From NCBI GenBank assembly GCA_018067115.1, contig JAGPVI010000299.1, positions 1-17,207 on the forward strand: a stretch of 17,207 nt of DNA. The letters are read 5' to 3'. The position numbers and the translations under genes are program-made. This document shows, piece after piece, positions 7,133-13,619 of the stretch. This DNA comes from Bizionia sp. (GTDB lineage: Bacteria; Bacteroidota; Bacteroidia; Flavobacteriales; Flavobacteriaceae). Below the pieces are notes generated by a model that was not told the DNA's origin, ran no database searches, and worked only from the letters and a program-made list of their open reading frames with translations. Position 1 is the stretch's first letter; every line of letters begins with the position of its first letter.

Positions 7133-8104
7133 ATGATTCCATTTATAAAAAAAGTACTTACCAATGTTGCTAGAAAACGAATAAAAGACAGCGGAGTAGC
7201 TGTTAAAGACCAGCAAAAACAAGAGGGTTCTATTGTTCGTATTTTAGAAATCGAATTGTCTCACGCGTTTAAAGAATCGCTCTTTATAATTATTGGTGTT
7301 ATTTCTGCTGGGTTTGGTTTAAAAGGTTTTTTACTACCTAATAATTTTATTGATGGTGGGGTTACTGGAATGTCTCTATTAATTCAAAATATGACAGGAA
7401 TGTCCTTGAGTATTTTATTACTTCTTGTTAATATTCCTTTTATAGCCTTAGCCACACAAACGATTAGCTTAAAATTCGCGTTAAAAAGTGTAGTTGCCAT
7501 TACATTTTTAGCCCTAGTCGTCCATTTCGTAAATTACCCAATCGTTACCGAAGACAAATTGCTGATTTCCATTTTTGGAGGCTTTTTTCTTGGTTTCGGT
7601 ATTGGTATGGCCATGAGAGGAGGCAGTGTTATTGATGGTACTGAGGTTTTAGCTATCTATTTAAGTAGAAAACTATCCTTAACGATTGGTGACGTTTTAT
7701 TAGTAATTAATATTTTAATTTTCTCGGTAGGTGCTTATATTTTATCTGTAGAAACAGCGCTTTATGCCATACTTACGTATTTATCTGCTGCAAAAACAGT
7801 CGATTTTGTTGTCGATGGTGTCGAGGAATATATTGGGGTTACCATTATTTCAAAACAACATGAAGACATTCGCTTAATGCTTACAGAGAAAATGCGTAGA
7901 GCGTGCACTATTTATGCTGGGAAAGGCGGTTATAAAACAGGGAAAGATGAGTACGACAAGCCTATTATCTTTATCATTATTACCCGTTTAGAATTAGCAC
8001 GATTTGAAACTGAAATTGATAAAATAGATCAAGAAGCTTTTATAATAATGAATGTTGTTAAAGATTTAAAAGGCGGAATGATTAAACGTAAACCCTTAAA
8101 ATAA
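7133..8104 (+). CDS. YitT-family membrane protein (DUF161 + DUF2179)
   Basis: A 323-residue integral membrane protein of the YitT family. After a basic, cytoplasmic N-terminal stretch of about 47 residues come five or six hydrophobic segments (about 48-67, 90-108, 114-132, 143-162, 183-203 and a weaker one at 205-220). Family motifs are visible: GFLLPNNFIDGGVTGMSLL (65-83) and GIGMAMRGGSVIDGTEVLA (156-173). A C-terminal soluble DUF2179 domain (about 235-313) contains TIYAGKGGYKTGKD. The substrate of the family is not established. The N-terminal extension is longer than in many homologues; an inner ATG is not obvious, so I keep 7133. The stop shares one base with the cupin start (TAATG), which suggests translational coupling. 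Confidence 0.88.
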   Translation: MIPFIKKVLTNVARKRIKDSGVAVKDQQKQEGSIVRILEIELSHAFKESLFIIIGVISAGFGLKGFLLPNNFIDGGVTGMSLLIQNMTGMSLSILLLLVNIPFIALATQTISLKFALKSVVAITFLALVVHFVNYPIVTEDKLLISIFGGFFLGFGIGMAMRGGSVIDGTEVLAIYLSRKLSLTIGDVLLVINILIFSVGAYILSVETALYAILTYLSAAKTVDFVVDGVEEYIGVTIISKQHEDIRLMLTEKMRRACTIYAGKGGYKTGKDEYDKPIIFIIITRLELARFETEIDKIDQEAFIIMNVVKDLKGGMIKRKPLK

Positions 8105-8472
8105 TGAGTACTAAAAAATACAAAATCCAAGACTCTCCTTTTGTTGTACCAACTACCGACGGTAAACTAATCGAAGAACATTTCGGACAAGCAACCGATG
8201 GGAATAAAGATATAAGTATTGCACATATGGTGGCACCTGCTAATTGGAAAGAGCCTTTTCAAATACCAGAATTCGATGAGTATACTTATATTATAAAAGG
8301 TAAAAAACAATTTATTATAGACGATGAAACTATAGTTTTAGAAGCTGGACAATCTATAAAAATTGAAAGAAATACGCGAGTACAATATTCGAACCCTTTT
8401 ACAATTGCTTGCGAATATCTATCGGTTTGCACACCCGCATTTTCTATAGACAAAGTAAATAGAGAAGACTAA
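8104..8472 (+). CDS. Small cupin protein lacking the metal-binding histidines
   Basis: A 122-residue single-domain cupin. The first cupin motif is recognisable as PEFDEYTYIIKGKKQFIIDD (55-74) and the second as LEAGQSIKIERNTRVQY (79-95). Functional metal cupins normally carry HxH...E in motif 1 and H in motif 2. Here the histidine positions are occupied by other residues (E56, D58, V93 region), so metal binding in the standard way is doubtful. The pattern FDEYxYxxxGK is reminiscent of EutQ-like cupins. It may be a ligand-binding or otherwise non-canonical cupin. Translation is probably coupled to yitT (1-base overlap), and the hydrolase starts 4 bases after the stop, so the three genes form one unit. 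Confidence 0.8.
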   Translation: MSTKKYKIQDSPFVVPTTDGKLIEEHFGQATDGNKDISIAHMVAPANWKEPFQIPEFDEYTYIIKGKKQFIIDDETIVLEAGQSIKIERNTRVQYSNPFTIACEYLSVCTPAFSIDKVNRED

Positions 8473-8476
8473 CAAG

Positions 8477-9304
8477 ATGTCTAAAACGCTTATTAAGATA
8501 ATAGGAAACACACTAAATATTGTTAGTTACGCATCGCAACATTATGCGACTAATAAGGCTTGGAATCTTTTTGTAACCCCAAGAAAAGGCCGTATTAAGG
8601 AAACACAACACGATTTTTTAAATTCTGCCCTTCAAAAAAAGATATCTCACAATACTTTAGACATCGCTACTTACCATTGGCAGGGTAGTAAAAAAACTAT
8701 TTTACTTGTTCACGGTTGGGAAAGCAACACACACCGTTGGGAAAAATTAATTTTAGAATTAAAAGCGTTAGACTATAATGTGGTGGCATTAGACGCTCCT
8801 GCACACGGTAAAACTTCTGGCAAACATTTTAATGCCATTTTATATTCGGAATGCATTCATAAAGTGGCAAACATTTATAATCCTGAAATTATTATCGGTC
8901 ATTCGGTGGGTGGCATGGCTTCTGTGTTTTACCAATATCAACATAAAAACACAGCCGTTAAAAAACTTATTCTTTTAGGCGCTCCTTCAGAATTTACCGG
9001 AGTTTTTGAACGCTATGTAGCTATGTTAGGGTATAATAAACGTATTGCCCAAGGTCTTAGCGACAAAGTATTTTCGACATTTAATAAAACGCCAGATTAT
9101 TTTTCATTGGCTCGATTTGTTAAAGAGATATCTACAGACACACTTCTTATTCACGATAAAGAGGATAAAATTATTCCGTATAGTGATGCAAAACTGATCA
9201 ATGACAACTTAAAAACAGGCCGTTTAATTACTACTGAAGGTTTTGGCCATAGCCTCCGAAAAAAAGAAATTAATAGTCATATTATAAAATTTATAACGCA
9301 TTAA
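8477..9304 (+). CDS. Alpha/beta hydrolase
   Basis: A 275-residue alpha/beta-hydrolase-fold enzyme with a complete catalytic triad. The HGW oxyanion loop is in TILLVHGWESNTHRW; the nucleophile elbow is IIGHSVGGMAS with Ser143; the acid is probably D230 in LLIHDKEDKIIPY (D227 is an alternative); the base is H258 in EGFGHSLRK. There is no signal peptide, so it is probably cytoplasmic. The substrate cannot be told from the sequence; serine esterase or lipase-like activity is typical of the fold. It begins 4 bases after the cupin gene in the same unit. rluF begins 21 bases later but has its own promoter. Confidence 0.88.
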   Translation: MSKTLIKIIGNTLNIVSYASQHYATNKAWNLFVTPRKGRIKETQHDFLNSALQKKISHNTLDIATYHWQGSKKTILLVHGWESNTHRWEKLILELKALDYNVVALDAPAHGKTSGKHFNAILYSECIHKVANIYNPEIIIGHSVGGMASVFYQYQHKNTAVKKLILLGAPSEFTGVFERYVAMLGYNKRIAQGLSDKVFSTFNKTPDYFSLARFVKEISTDTLLIHDKEDKIIPYSDAKLINDNLKTGRLITTEGFGHSLRKKEINSHIIKFITH

Positions 9305-9313
9305 ACTTTATTG

Positions 9314-9321
9314 TAGCTTTG
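9314..9321 (+). promoter_or_regulatory. rluF promoter -7 box TAGCTTTG
   Basis: Exact TAnnTTTG match in the 21-base gap between the hydrolase and rluF, ending 4 bases before ATG 9326. rluF is probably transcribed from here with an almost leaderless mRNA. No clear -33 TTG is seen. Confidence 0.6.
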
Positions 9322-9325
9322 CACT

Positions 9326-10102
9326 ATGGAAGAAAAATTAACAAGACTGAATAAATACCTAAGTGAAGTTGGTTATTGCTCGCGCCGCGAAGGCGATAGA
9401 CTTATTGCTGCAGGACGCGTTACTATTAACGGTGAAGTTCCTGAAATGGGTACAAAAGTAAAAGAAAGTGACACTGTGGAAGTTGATGGTAAAGCGATTA
9501 CAGAACGTAAAGACGACTACGTTTATCTTGCCTTTAACAAACCTGTTGGCATTGTGTGCACGACAGACACTAATGTAGAAAAAGACAATATTGTTGATTA
9601 TATAAACTACCCGAAACGTATATTTCCTATTGGTCGATTAGATAAACCGAGTGAAGGTTTAATTTTTATGACAGATGATGGCGATATCGTAAACAAAATT
9701 CTTAGAGGTAGTAATAACCACGATAAGGAATATATTGTGAGTGTCGATAAGACAATTTCGCAAACGTTTATTAAGCGTATGTCTAGCGGTATTCCATTAG
9801 AAGATTTAGGCAAAACGACCAAACCTTGTGTGGTAAGACAAATTGATTCTACAACGTTTAGTATTATTCTTACTCAGGGTTTAAACCGTCAAATTCGTAG
9901 AATGTGTGAATATCTAACCTATGAAGTAACAGCTTTAAAACGCGTTAGAATTATGAATATTAAGTTAGATATTCCTGTTGGAGAATATCGTGAGTTCACT
10001 AAAGAAGAACTTAAAACGCTTAATATGTTATTAGAAAACTCTGACAAGGAGTACAATGCCGAAGTAAAAAGTAAAGGCATTCCTAAAAAAAGTAGACGAT
10101 AA
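9326..10102 (+). CDS. rluF: Pseudouridine synthase, RluF type
   Basis: RluF-type enzymes isomerise a uridine of 23S rRNA (U2604 in E. coli) and can also act on tRNA-Tyr. The 258 residues show an N-terminal S4 RNA-binding domain (RLNKYLSEVGYCSRREGDRLIAAGRVTING, about 6-35) and the catalytic domain with GRLDKPSEGLIFMTDDGD, catalytic Asp106. NKILRGSNNHDKEYIVSVD, SSGIP and the RluA/RsuA-superfamily end motif GLNRQIRRMCEYL follow. The NxHxKEY pattern and the overall match to E. coli RluF favour RluF over RluB or RsuA. The tail is basic (KSKGIPKKSRR). Start at ATG 9326, 4 bases after the promoter box. Confidence 0.9.
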   Translation: MEEKLTRLNKYLSEVGYCSRREGDRLIAAGRVTINGEVPEMGTKVKESDTVEVDGKAITERKDDYVYLAFNKPVGIVCTTDTNVEKDNIVDYINYPKRIFPIGRLDKPSEGLIFMTDDGDIVNKILRGSNNHDKEYIVSVDKTISQTFIKRMSSGIPLEDLGKTTKPCVVRQIDSTTFSIILTQGLNRQIRRMCEYLTYEVTALKRVRIMNIKLDIPVGEYREFTKEELKTLNMLLENSDKEYNAEVKSKGIPKKSRR

Positions 10103-10120
10103 TTAAAAGTTACACGTAAT

Positions 10121-10182
10121 AAAGCGGAGTTTTTAATTTGGTAAATACGTTTGTATATACCAAATTATGGATGTTCCGCTTT
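10121..10182. terminator. Compound hairpin between convergent rluF and membrane-protein gene
   Basis: Outer arms AAAGCGGA (10121-10128) and TCCGCTTT (10175-10182) are perfect complements. Inside, TAATTTGGTA (10134-10143) pairs with TACCAAATTA (10158-10167), then one A/A mismatch, then ATAC/GTAT around a GTTT loop. The right arm runs into a T-run and the left side is A-rich, so it can act as a terminator for both convergent genes. It is longer than needed for a simple terminator. Confidence 0.7.
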
Positions 10183-10205
10183 TTATTTACAAACCTTTCA
10201 CCCCG

Positions 10206-10922
10206 TTACCTTTTAGACTTCCGCTTATCAATAATATAAAACGGAAGGTATATTAGCAAGAAATAAGGAATCAAGAGAACCTCAACCACTACTATATACT
10301 CAGGCCAATCGCCTAAGTAATCTAAAGCAGATGCAGAAGTTGGTTTTCGATTTAAGTATGAATAATTCGATCCTAAAAGCTTGTTTATAATCAGCATTAT
10401 TACCATATAGATCTGCAAAACTACAAAGGATTTAAAAACACTTTTAATAGTTGGGCGCATCCTAAACACGACAGTTGCGTAAAGCATAATGGTAATAAGT
10501 CCTAAATGCACAATCCAATACCTAAAAAAATTAAACGCTGGAAAGCCTGTAGCAATATCTGGGGTTAAAATGGCTTGAGTAGTCCCTGCAAACACCCAAA
10601 AAAGAAGTATCTCATACATCCAATACGTTCTGTATTGGGTAAATATCACGATTATTAACCCGAGAAAACTACATAGAAACAGCGGCAAATCGGTAGAAAT
10701 AATATAATCGGTAGTTAATACTAAATAGATGTGATAGGCAATAACAGTAAGTGTTACAAAGGCTCCTAGACCTTTAAAAACACGAGTTTTCATATCTACA
10801 GCAATCGTTTTAGCCCATTTTATAAGTATAAAGGTAAAAACAACAGCAAAGAGTATAGGCAAAAAATGCTCATAACTCCCAATTTTTACAGATGATAAAA
10901 GACTGAGAAGAGTTATAAGCAT
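10206..10922 (-). CDS. YwaF/TIGR02206-family integral membrane protein
   Basis: A 238-residue protein with about seven hydrophobic segments (roughly 20-35, 51-70, 79-95, 103-119, 134-153, 163-183, 208-232). It matches the TIGR02206/YwaF family: LPLFLCSFLGL (79-89), YEILLFWVFAGTTQAILTPD (103-122), FFRYWIVHLG (132-141) and the signature NYSYLNRKP...LDYLGDWPEY (186-209). The eukaryotic relative TMEM164 has been described as a phospholipid acyltransferase using a conserved cysteine; C84 in the LxxC patch could be the equivalent, but that is inference and the bacterial function is not known to me. The start lies 27 bases after the folD stop, so it is probably the last gene of a folD transcript. 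Confidence 0.82.
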   Translation of the reverse strand: MLITLLSLLSSVKIGSYEHFLPILFAVVFTFILIKWAKTIAVDMKTRVFKGLGAFVTLTVIAYHIYLVLTTDYIISTDLPLFLCSFLGLIIVIFTQYRTYWMYEILLFWVFAGTTQAILTPDIATGFPAFNFFRYWIVHLGLITIMLYATVVFRMRPTIKSVFKSFVVLQIYMVIMLIINKLLGSNYSYLNRKPTSASALDYLGDWPEYIVVVEVLLIPYFLLIYLPFYIIDKRKSKR

Positions 10923-10949
10923 TTTAAAGTATTTTAAAAATAGTATTCA

Positions 10950-11831
10950 CTATCTCGCTCTGTGACGCTCTCTTGCCAACAGCGTATTTTTAAGTAACAT
11001 TGCAATTGTCATTGGTCCTACTCCACCAGGAACTGGGGTAATAAAACTTGCTTTTTTACTAACGTTTTCGAAATCGACATCTCCAGTAATAACATATCCT
11101 TTTGGAGAAGACTCATCGGCAACTCTTGTAATTCCCACATCTATAATAACGGCATCTTCTTTTACCATTTCGGCTTTTAAGAAGTTTGGCACTCCTAAAG
11201 CTGAGATTATAATATCTGCTTGAGAAGTAATTTGAGTGATATTTTTTGTGTGACTATGTGTTAATGTTACGGTAGAGTTTCCTGGAAATCCTTTACGGCC
11301 CATTAAAATACTCATTGGTCGCCCAACAATATGCGAACGCCCAATAACTACAGTATGTTTTCCTTTAGTAGACACATCGTAACGGTCTAATAATTCTAAA
11401 ATACCGAATGGTGTCGCAGGAATAAAAGTAGACATATCTAATGCCATTTTACCAAAATTCATTGGGTGAAAACCATCGACATCTTTATCTGGATTTACAG
11501 CCATTAATACTTTTTGCGTATCAATTTGTGGTGGTAATGGTAATTGTATGATAAAGCCATCGATATTATCGTCGTTGTTAAGCTCTTCAATTCTATCTAA
11601 TAGTTCAATTTCGCTTGTGGTGTTAGACAGACGTACCATAGTAGACTCGAAACCTACACGCTCGCAAGCGCGCACTTTACTACCTACGTAAGTTAAACTA
11701 GCACCATCGTTACCGACAATAATAGCTGCTAAATGGGGAACTTTTTCTCCATTAGCTTTCATTTTTTTTACTTCTTCTGCAATTTCATCTTTAATGTCGT
11801 TGCTTACTTTTTTACCATCTAATAGTGTCAT
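10950..11831 (-). CDS. folD: Bifunctional methylenetetrahydrofolate dehydrogenase/cyclohydrolase
   Basis: FolD interconverts 5,10-methylene-, methenyl- and 10-formyl-tetrahydrofolate in cytoplasmic one-carbon metabolism. The 293 residues agree with the family length. Key features: catalytic Tyr48 and Lys52 in TYVGSKVRACERVGF, QLPLP (96-100), KDVDGFHP (116-123), the NADP-binding turn IGRSHIVGRP (163-172) and the C-terminal signature PVPGGVGPMT (266-275). The ATG at 11829-11831 gives the usual N terminus (MTLLDGKKVS). It lies 136 bases downstream of ffh on the same strand. I see no strong terminator or TAnnTTTG box in that gap, so cotranscription with ffh is possible. Confidence 0.96.
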   Translation of the reverse strand: MTLLDGKKVSNDIKDEIAEEVKKMKANGEKVPHLAAIIVGNDGASLTYVGSKVRACERVGFESTMVRLSNTTSEIELLDRIEELNNDDNIDGFIIQLPLPPQIDTQKVLMAVNPDKDVDGFHPMNFGKMALDMSTFIPATPFGILELLDRYDVSTKGKHTVVIGRSHIVGRPMSILMGRKGFPGNSTVTLTHSHTKNITQITSQADIIISALGVPNFLKAEMVKEDAVIIDVGITRVADESSPKGYVITGDVDFENVSKKASFITPVPGGVGPMTIAMLLKNTLLARERHRAR

Positions 11832-11967
11832 TCTCTTGTCTTGTTGCGGTATTCTTATAAAGCGCGATTGTTGTAGCTTTACTTTTAAATATCAGTTTTC
11901 ATTTTCACCTTTCTTACGTATAAGACCGGCTGGGTTTCAATTTATACTAAACTAAAAACAAGAAGGA

Positions 11968-13296
11968 TTACTTCATGTTTTTCATTGCTTGCATCATACG
12001 TTTACCGCCTCCGCCTTGCATCATTTTCATCATTTTACTCATCTGATCAAACTGTTTTAAGAGTTGATTTACTTGCGTTACCGACGTTCCAGAACCTTTT
12101 CCGATACGCTTTTTACGACTAGCATTTATTACAGAAGGGTTTGTTCTTTCTTCTATTGTCATCGAGTGAATAATCGCTTCAATATGTTTAAAAGCATCAT
12201 CATCGATATCGATATCTTTCATCATTTTTCCAGCTCCAGGAATCATTCCAACAAGGTCTTTCATGTTCCCCATTTTCTTGATTTGCTGAATCTGCTTTAG
12301 GAAATCGTCGAAACCAAATTGGTTCTTCGCAATTTTCTTTTGTAGCTTTCTAGCTTCATCTTCATCGAACTGATCTTGTGCTCTTTCTACTAAAGACACA
12401 ACATCTCCCATTCCTAGAATACGATCGGCCATACGTGCTGGATAGAACACATCTATCGCTTCCATTTTCTCTCCAGTACCAATAAACTTAATAGGCTTAT
12501 TAACTACAGATTTAATAGAAATTGCTGCTCCACCACGCGTATCACCATCTAATTTGGTTAAGATTACCCCGTCGAAATTTAAAACATCGTTAAATGCTTT
12601 TGCTGTATTAACAGCATCTTGACCTGTCATTGAATCTACAACAAACAAGGTTTCTTGCGGTTCAATGGCTTTATGAATGTTCGAAATTTCGGTCATCATC
12701 GCCTCATCTACAGCTAAACGACCTGCGGTATCAATAATAACAACATTATGCCCATTTGCTTTTGCATGTGCAATACCTGCTTGTGCAATGGCAACAGGGT
12801 CGTTATTTCCTTTATCGCTATATACCTCTATGTTTAATTGATCTCCTACTACGTGTAATTGATCGATAGCTGCCGGACGGTAAACGTCACAAGCGACTAA
12901 TAAAGGTTTCTTAGTTTTTTTAGTTTTTAAGTAATTGGCTAATTTACCAGAGAAGGTTGTTTTACCAGACCCTTGTAAACCAGACATTAAAATAATTGTA
13001 GGTGTTCCAGACAAGTTTAATCCTGCAGCATCACCACCCATTAATTCTGTTAATTCGTCTTTAACGATTTTAACCATTAACTGTCCTGGCTGTAACGTCG
13101 TTAAAACGTTTTGCCCTAATGCTTTTTCCTTTACTCTAACGGTAAATTCTTTAGCAATTTTAAAGTTAACATCGGCGTCTAATAAGGCACGACGTACTTC
13201 TTTTAAGGTTTCGGCAACATTAACTTCTGTTATGCTTCCGTGCCCTTTTAATACGTGTAACGCTTTATCTAACTTATCACTTAAATTATTGAACAT
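11968..13296 (-). CDS. ffh: Signal recognition particle protein Ffh
   Basis: Ffh is the GTPase that binds 4.5S RNA and signal sequences and delivers ribosomes to FtsY at the membrane. From ATG 13296 the protein has 442 residues: an N domain, a G domain with G1 GLQGSGKTTF (106-115), DTAGR, TKLDGDTRGG and the closing GTGEK, then a methionine-rich M domain ending MSKMMKMMQGGGGKRMM. A longer reading from TTG 13323 would add nine residues, but that TTG is inside a perfect TATTTTTG promoter box (13321-13328). MFNNLSDKLDKAL is also the usual Ffh N terminus, so I use 13296. The 4.5S RNA gene is not in the window as far as I can see. Confidence 0.96.
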   Translation of the reverse strand: MFNNLSDKLDKALHVLKGHGSITEVNVAETLKEVRRALLDADVNFKIAKEFTVRVKEKALGQNVLTTLQPGQLMVKIVKDELTELMGGDAAGLNLSGTPTIILMSGLQGSGKTTFSGKLANYLKTKKTKKPLLVACDVYRPAAIDQLHVVGDQLNIEVYSDKGNNDPVAIAQAGIAHAKANGHNVVIIDTAGRLAVDEAMMTEISNIHKAIEPQETLFVVDSMTGQDAVNTAKAFNDVLNFDGVILTKLDGDTRGGAAISIKSVVNKPIKFIGTGEKMEAIDVFYPARMADRILGMGDVVSLVERAQDQFDEDEARKLQKKIAKNQFGFDDFLKQIQQIKKMGNMKDLVGMIPGAGKMMKDIDIDDDAFKHIEAIIHSMTIEERTNPSVINASRKKRIGKGSGTSVTQVNQLLKQFDQMSKMMKMMQGGGGKRMMQAMKNMK

Positions 13297-13320
13297 AGTT
13301 TCTTGTCTTTTTAAGAGTTG

Positions 13321-13328
13321 CAAAAATA
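13321..13328 (-). promoter_or_regulatory. ffh promoter -7 box TATTTTTG
   Basis: Exact TAnnTTTG match on the minus strand, 24 bases before ATG 13296. It leaves a short leader of about 20 bases. No clear -33 TTG is seen. Confidence 0.55.
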
Positions 13329-13375
13329 AGAATTTGGAGCGTATTTTTAAAGTTTAAGTAGTATTTAATTAACGC

Positions 13376-13410
13376 AAAAAAAAAGAGCTGTTATGGCAAC
13401 AACTCTTTTT
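13376..13410 (-). terminator. Terminator downstream of the large lipoprotein gene
   Basis: Stem AAAAAGAG (13380-13387) with CTCTTTTT (13403-13410), one C/A mismatch, inner stem TGTT/AACA and a 5-base loop. On the minus strand it is followed by a run of nine Ts (including stem bases). It lies about 210 bases after the lipoprotein stop codon and just before the ffh promoter, so it insulates ffh. Confidence 0.85.
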
Positions 13411-13454
13411 CCTACTAAAAAAACTAAACTTACTCTTTTACTTCTTATTAAATC

Positions 13455-13481
13455 TACAGTTTCAATACATTAAAGCCTACC
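13455..13481 (-). promoter_or_regulatory. Weak third copy of the GGTAGG two-box element
   Basis: The minus strand reads GGTAGG, 14 bases, AACTGTA. The two strong copies upstream of the lipoprotein and fecR genes read GGTAGG, 14 bases, AATTGTT. The spacing is identical, but the second box matches only 5 of 7. A transcript from here would run about 60-70 bases to the terminator at 13376-13410. It may be coincidence. Confidence 0.25.
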
Positions 13482-13495
13482 ATAAACCGTGTTAA

Positions 13496-13616
13496 AAATA
13501 ATCATTTTGAATGCTTTTATTACCATAAAAGCATATACAAACTTTCTCTTTTTACAAGAATTACTGTATCTATTTTGATTCCTTTTCAATAGACAAAACA
13601 CTCAAAATGATTGTTT
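13496..13616. repeat. Inverted repeat enclosing a hairpin, 3' of the lipoprotein gene
   Basis: AAATAATCATTTTGA (13496-13510) and TCAAAATGATTGTTT (13602-13616) are complementary at 14 of 15 positions, the remaining one a G-T pair. Just inside the left arm, ATGCTTTTAT (13511-13520) and ATAAAAGCAT (13525-13534) form a perfect 10-bp hairpin with loop TACC. The right arm starts 4 bases past the lipoprotein stop codon. The gene-free stretch 13411-13619 holds this structure, the weak promoter-like element, and nothing else I can name. It could be a folded 3' UTR or a small non-autonomous element. Confidence 0.5.
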
Positions 13617-13619
13617 ATT

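Noticed and set aside
11832..11967. Stem TAAAGC/GCTTTA in the folD-ffh gap as a terminator
   Set aside because: Only six pairs with a 12-base loop and no T-run in the direction of transcription; not enough to call.
12935..13357. 140-codon plus-strand frame opposite ffh
   Set aside because: It lies entirely antisense to the conserved ffh N and G domains and the ffh promoter; a shadow of ffh codon usage.
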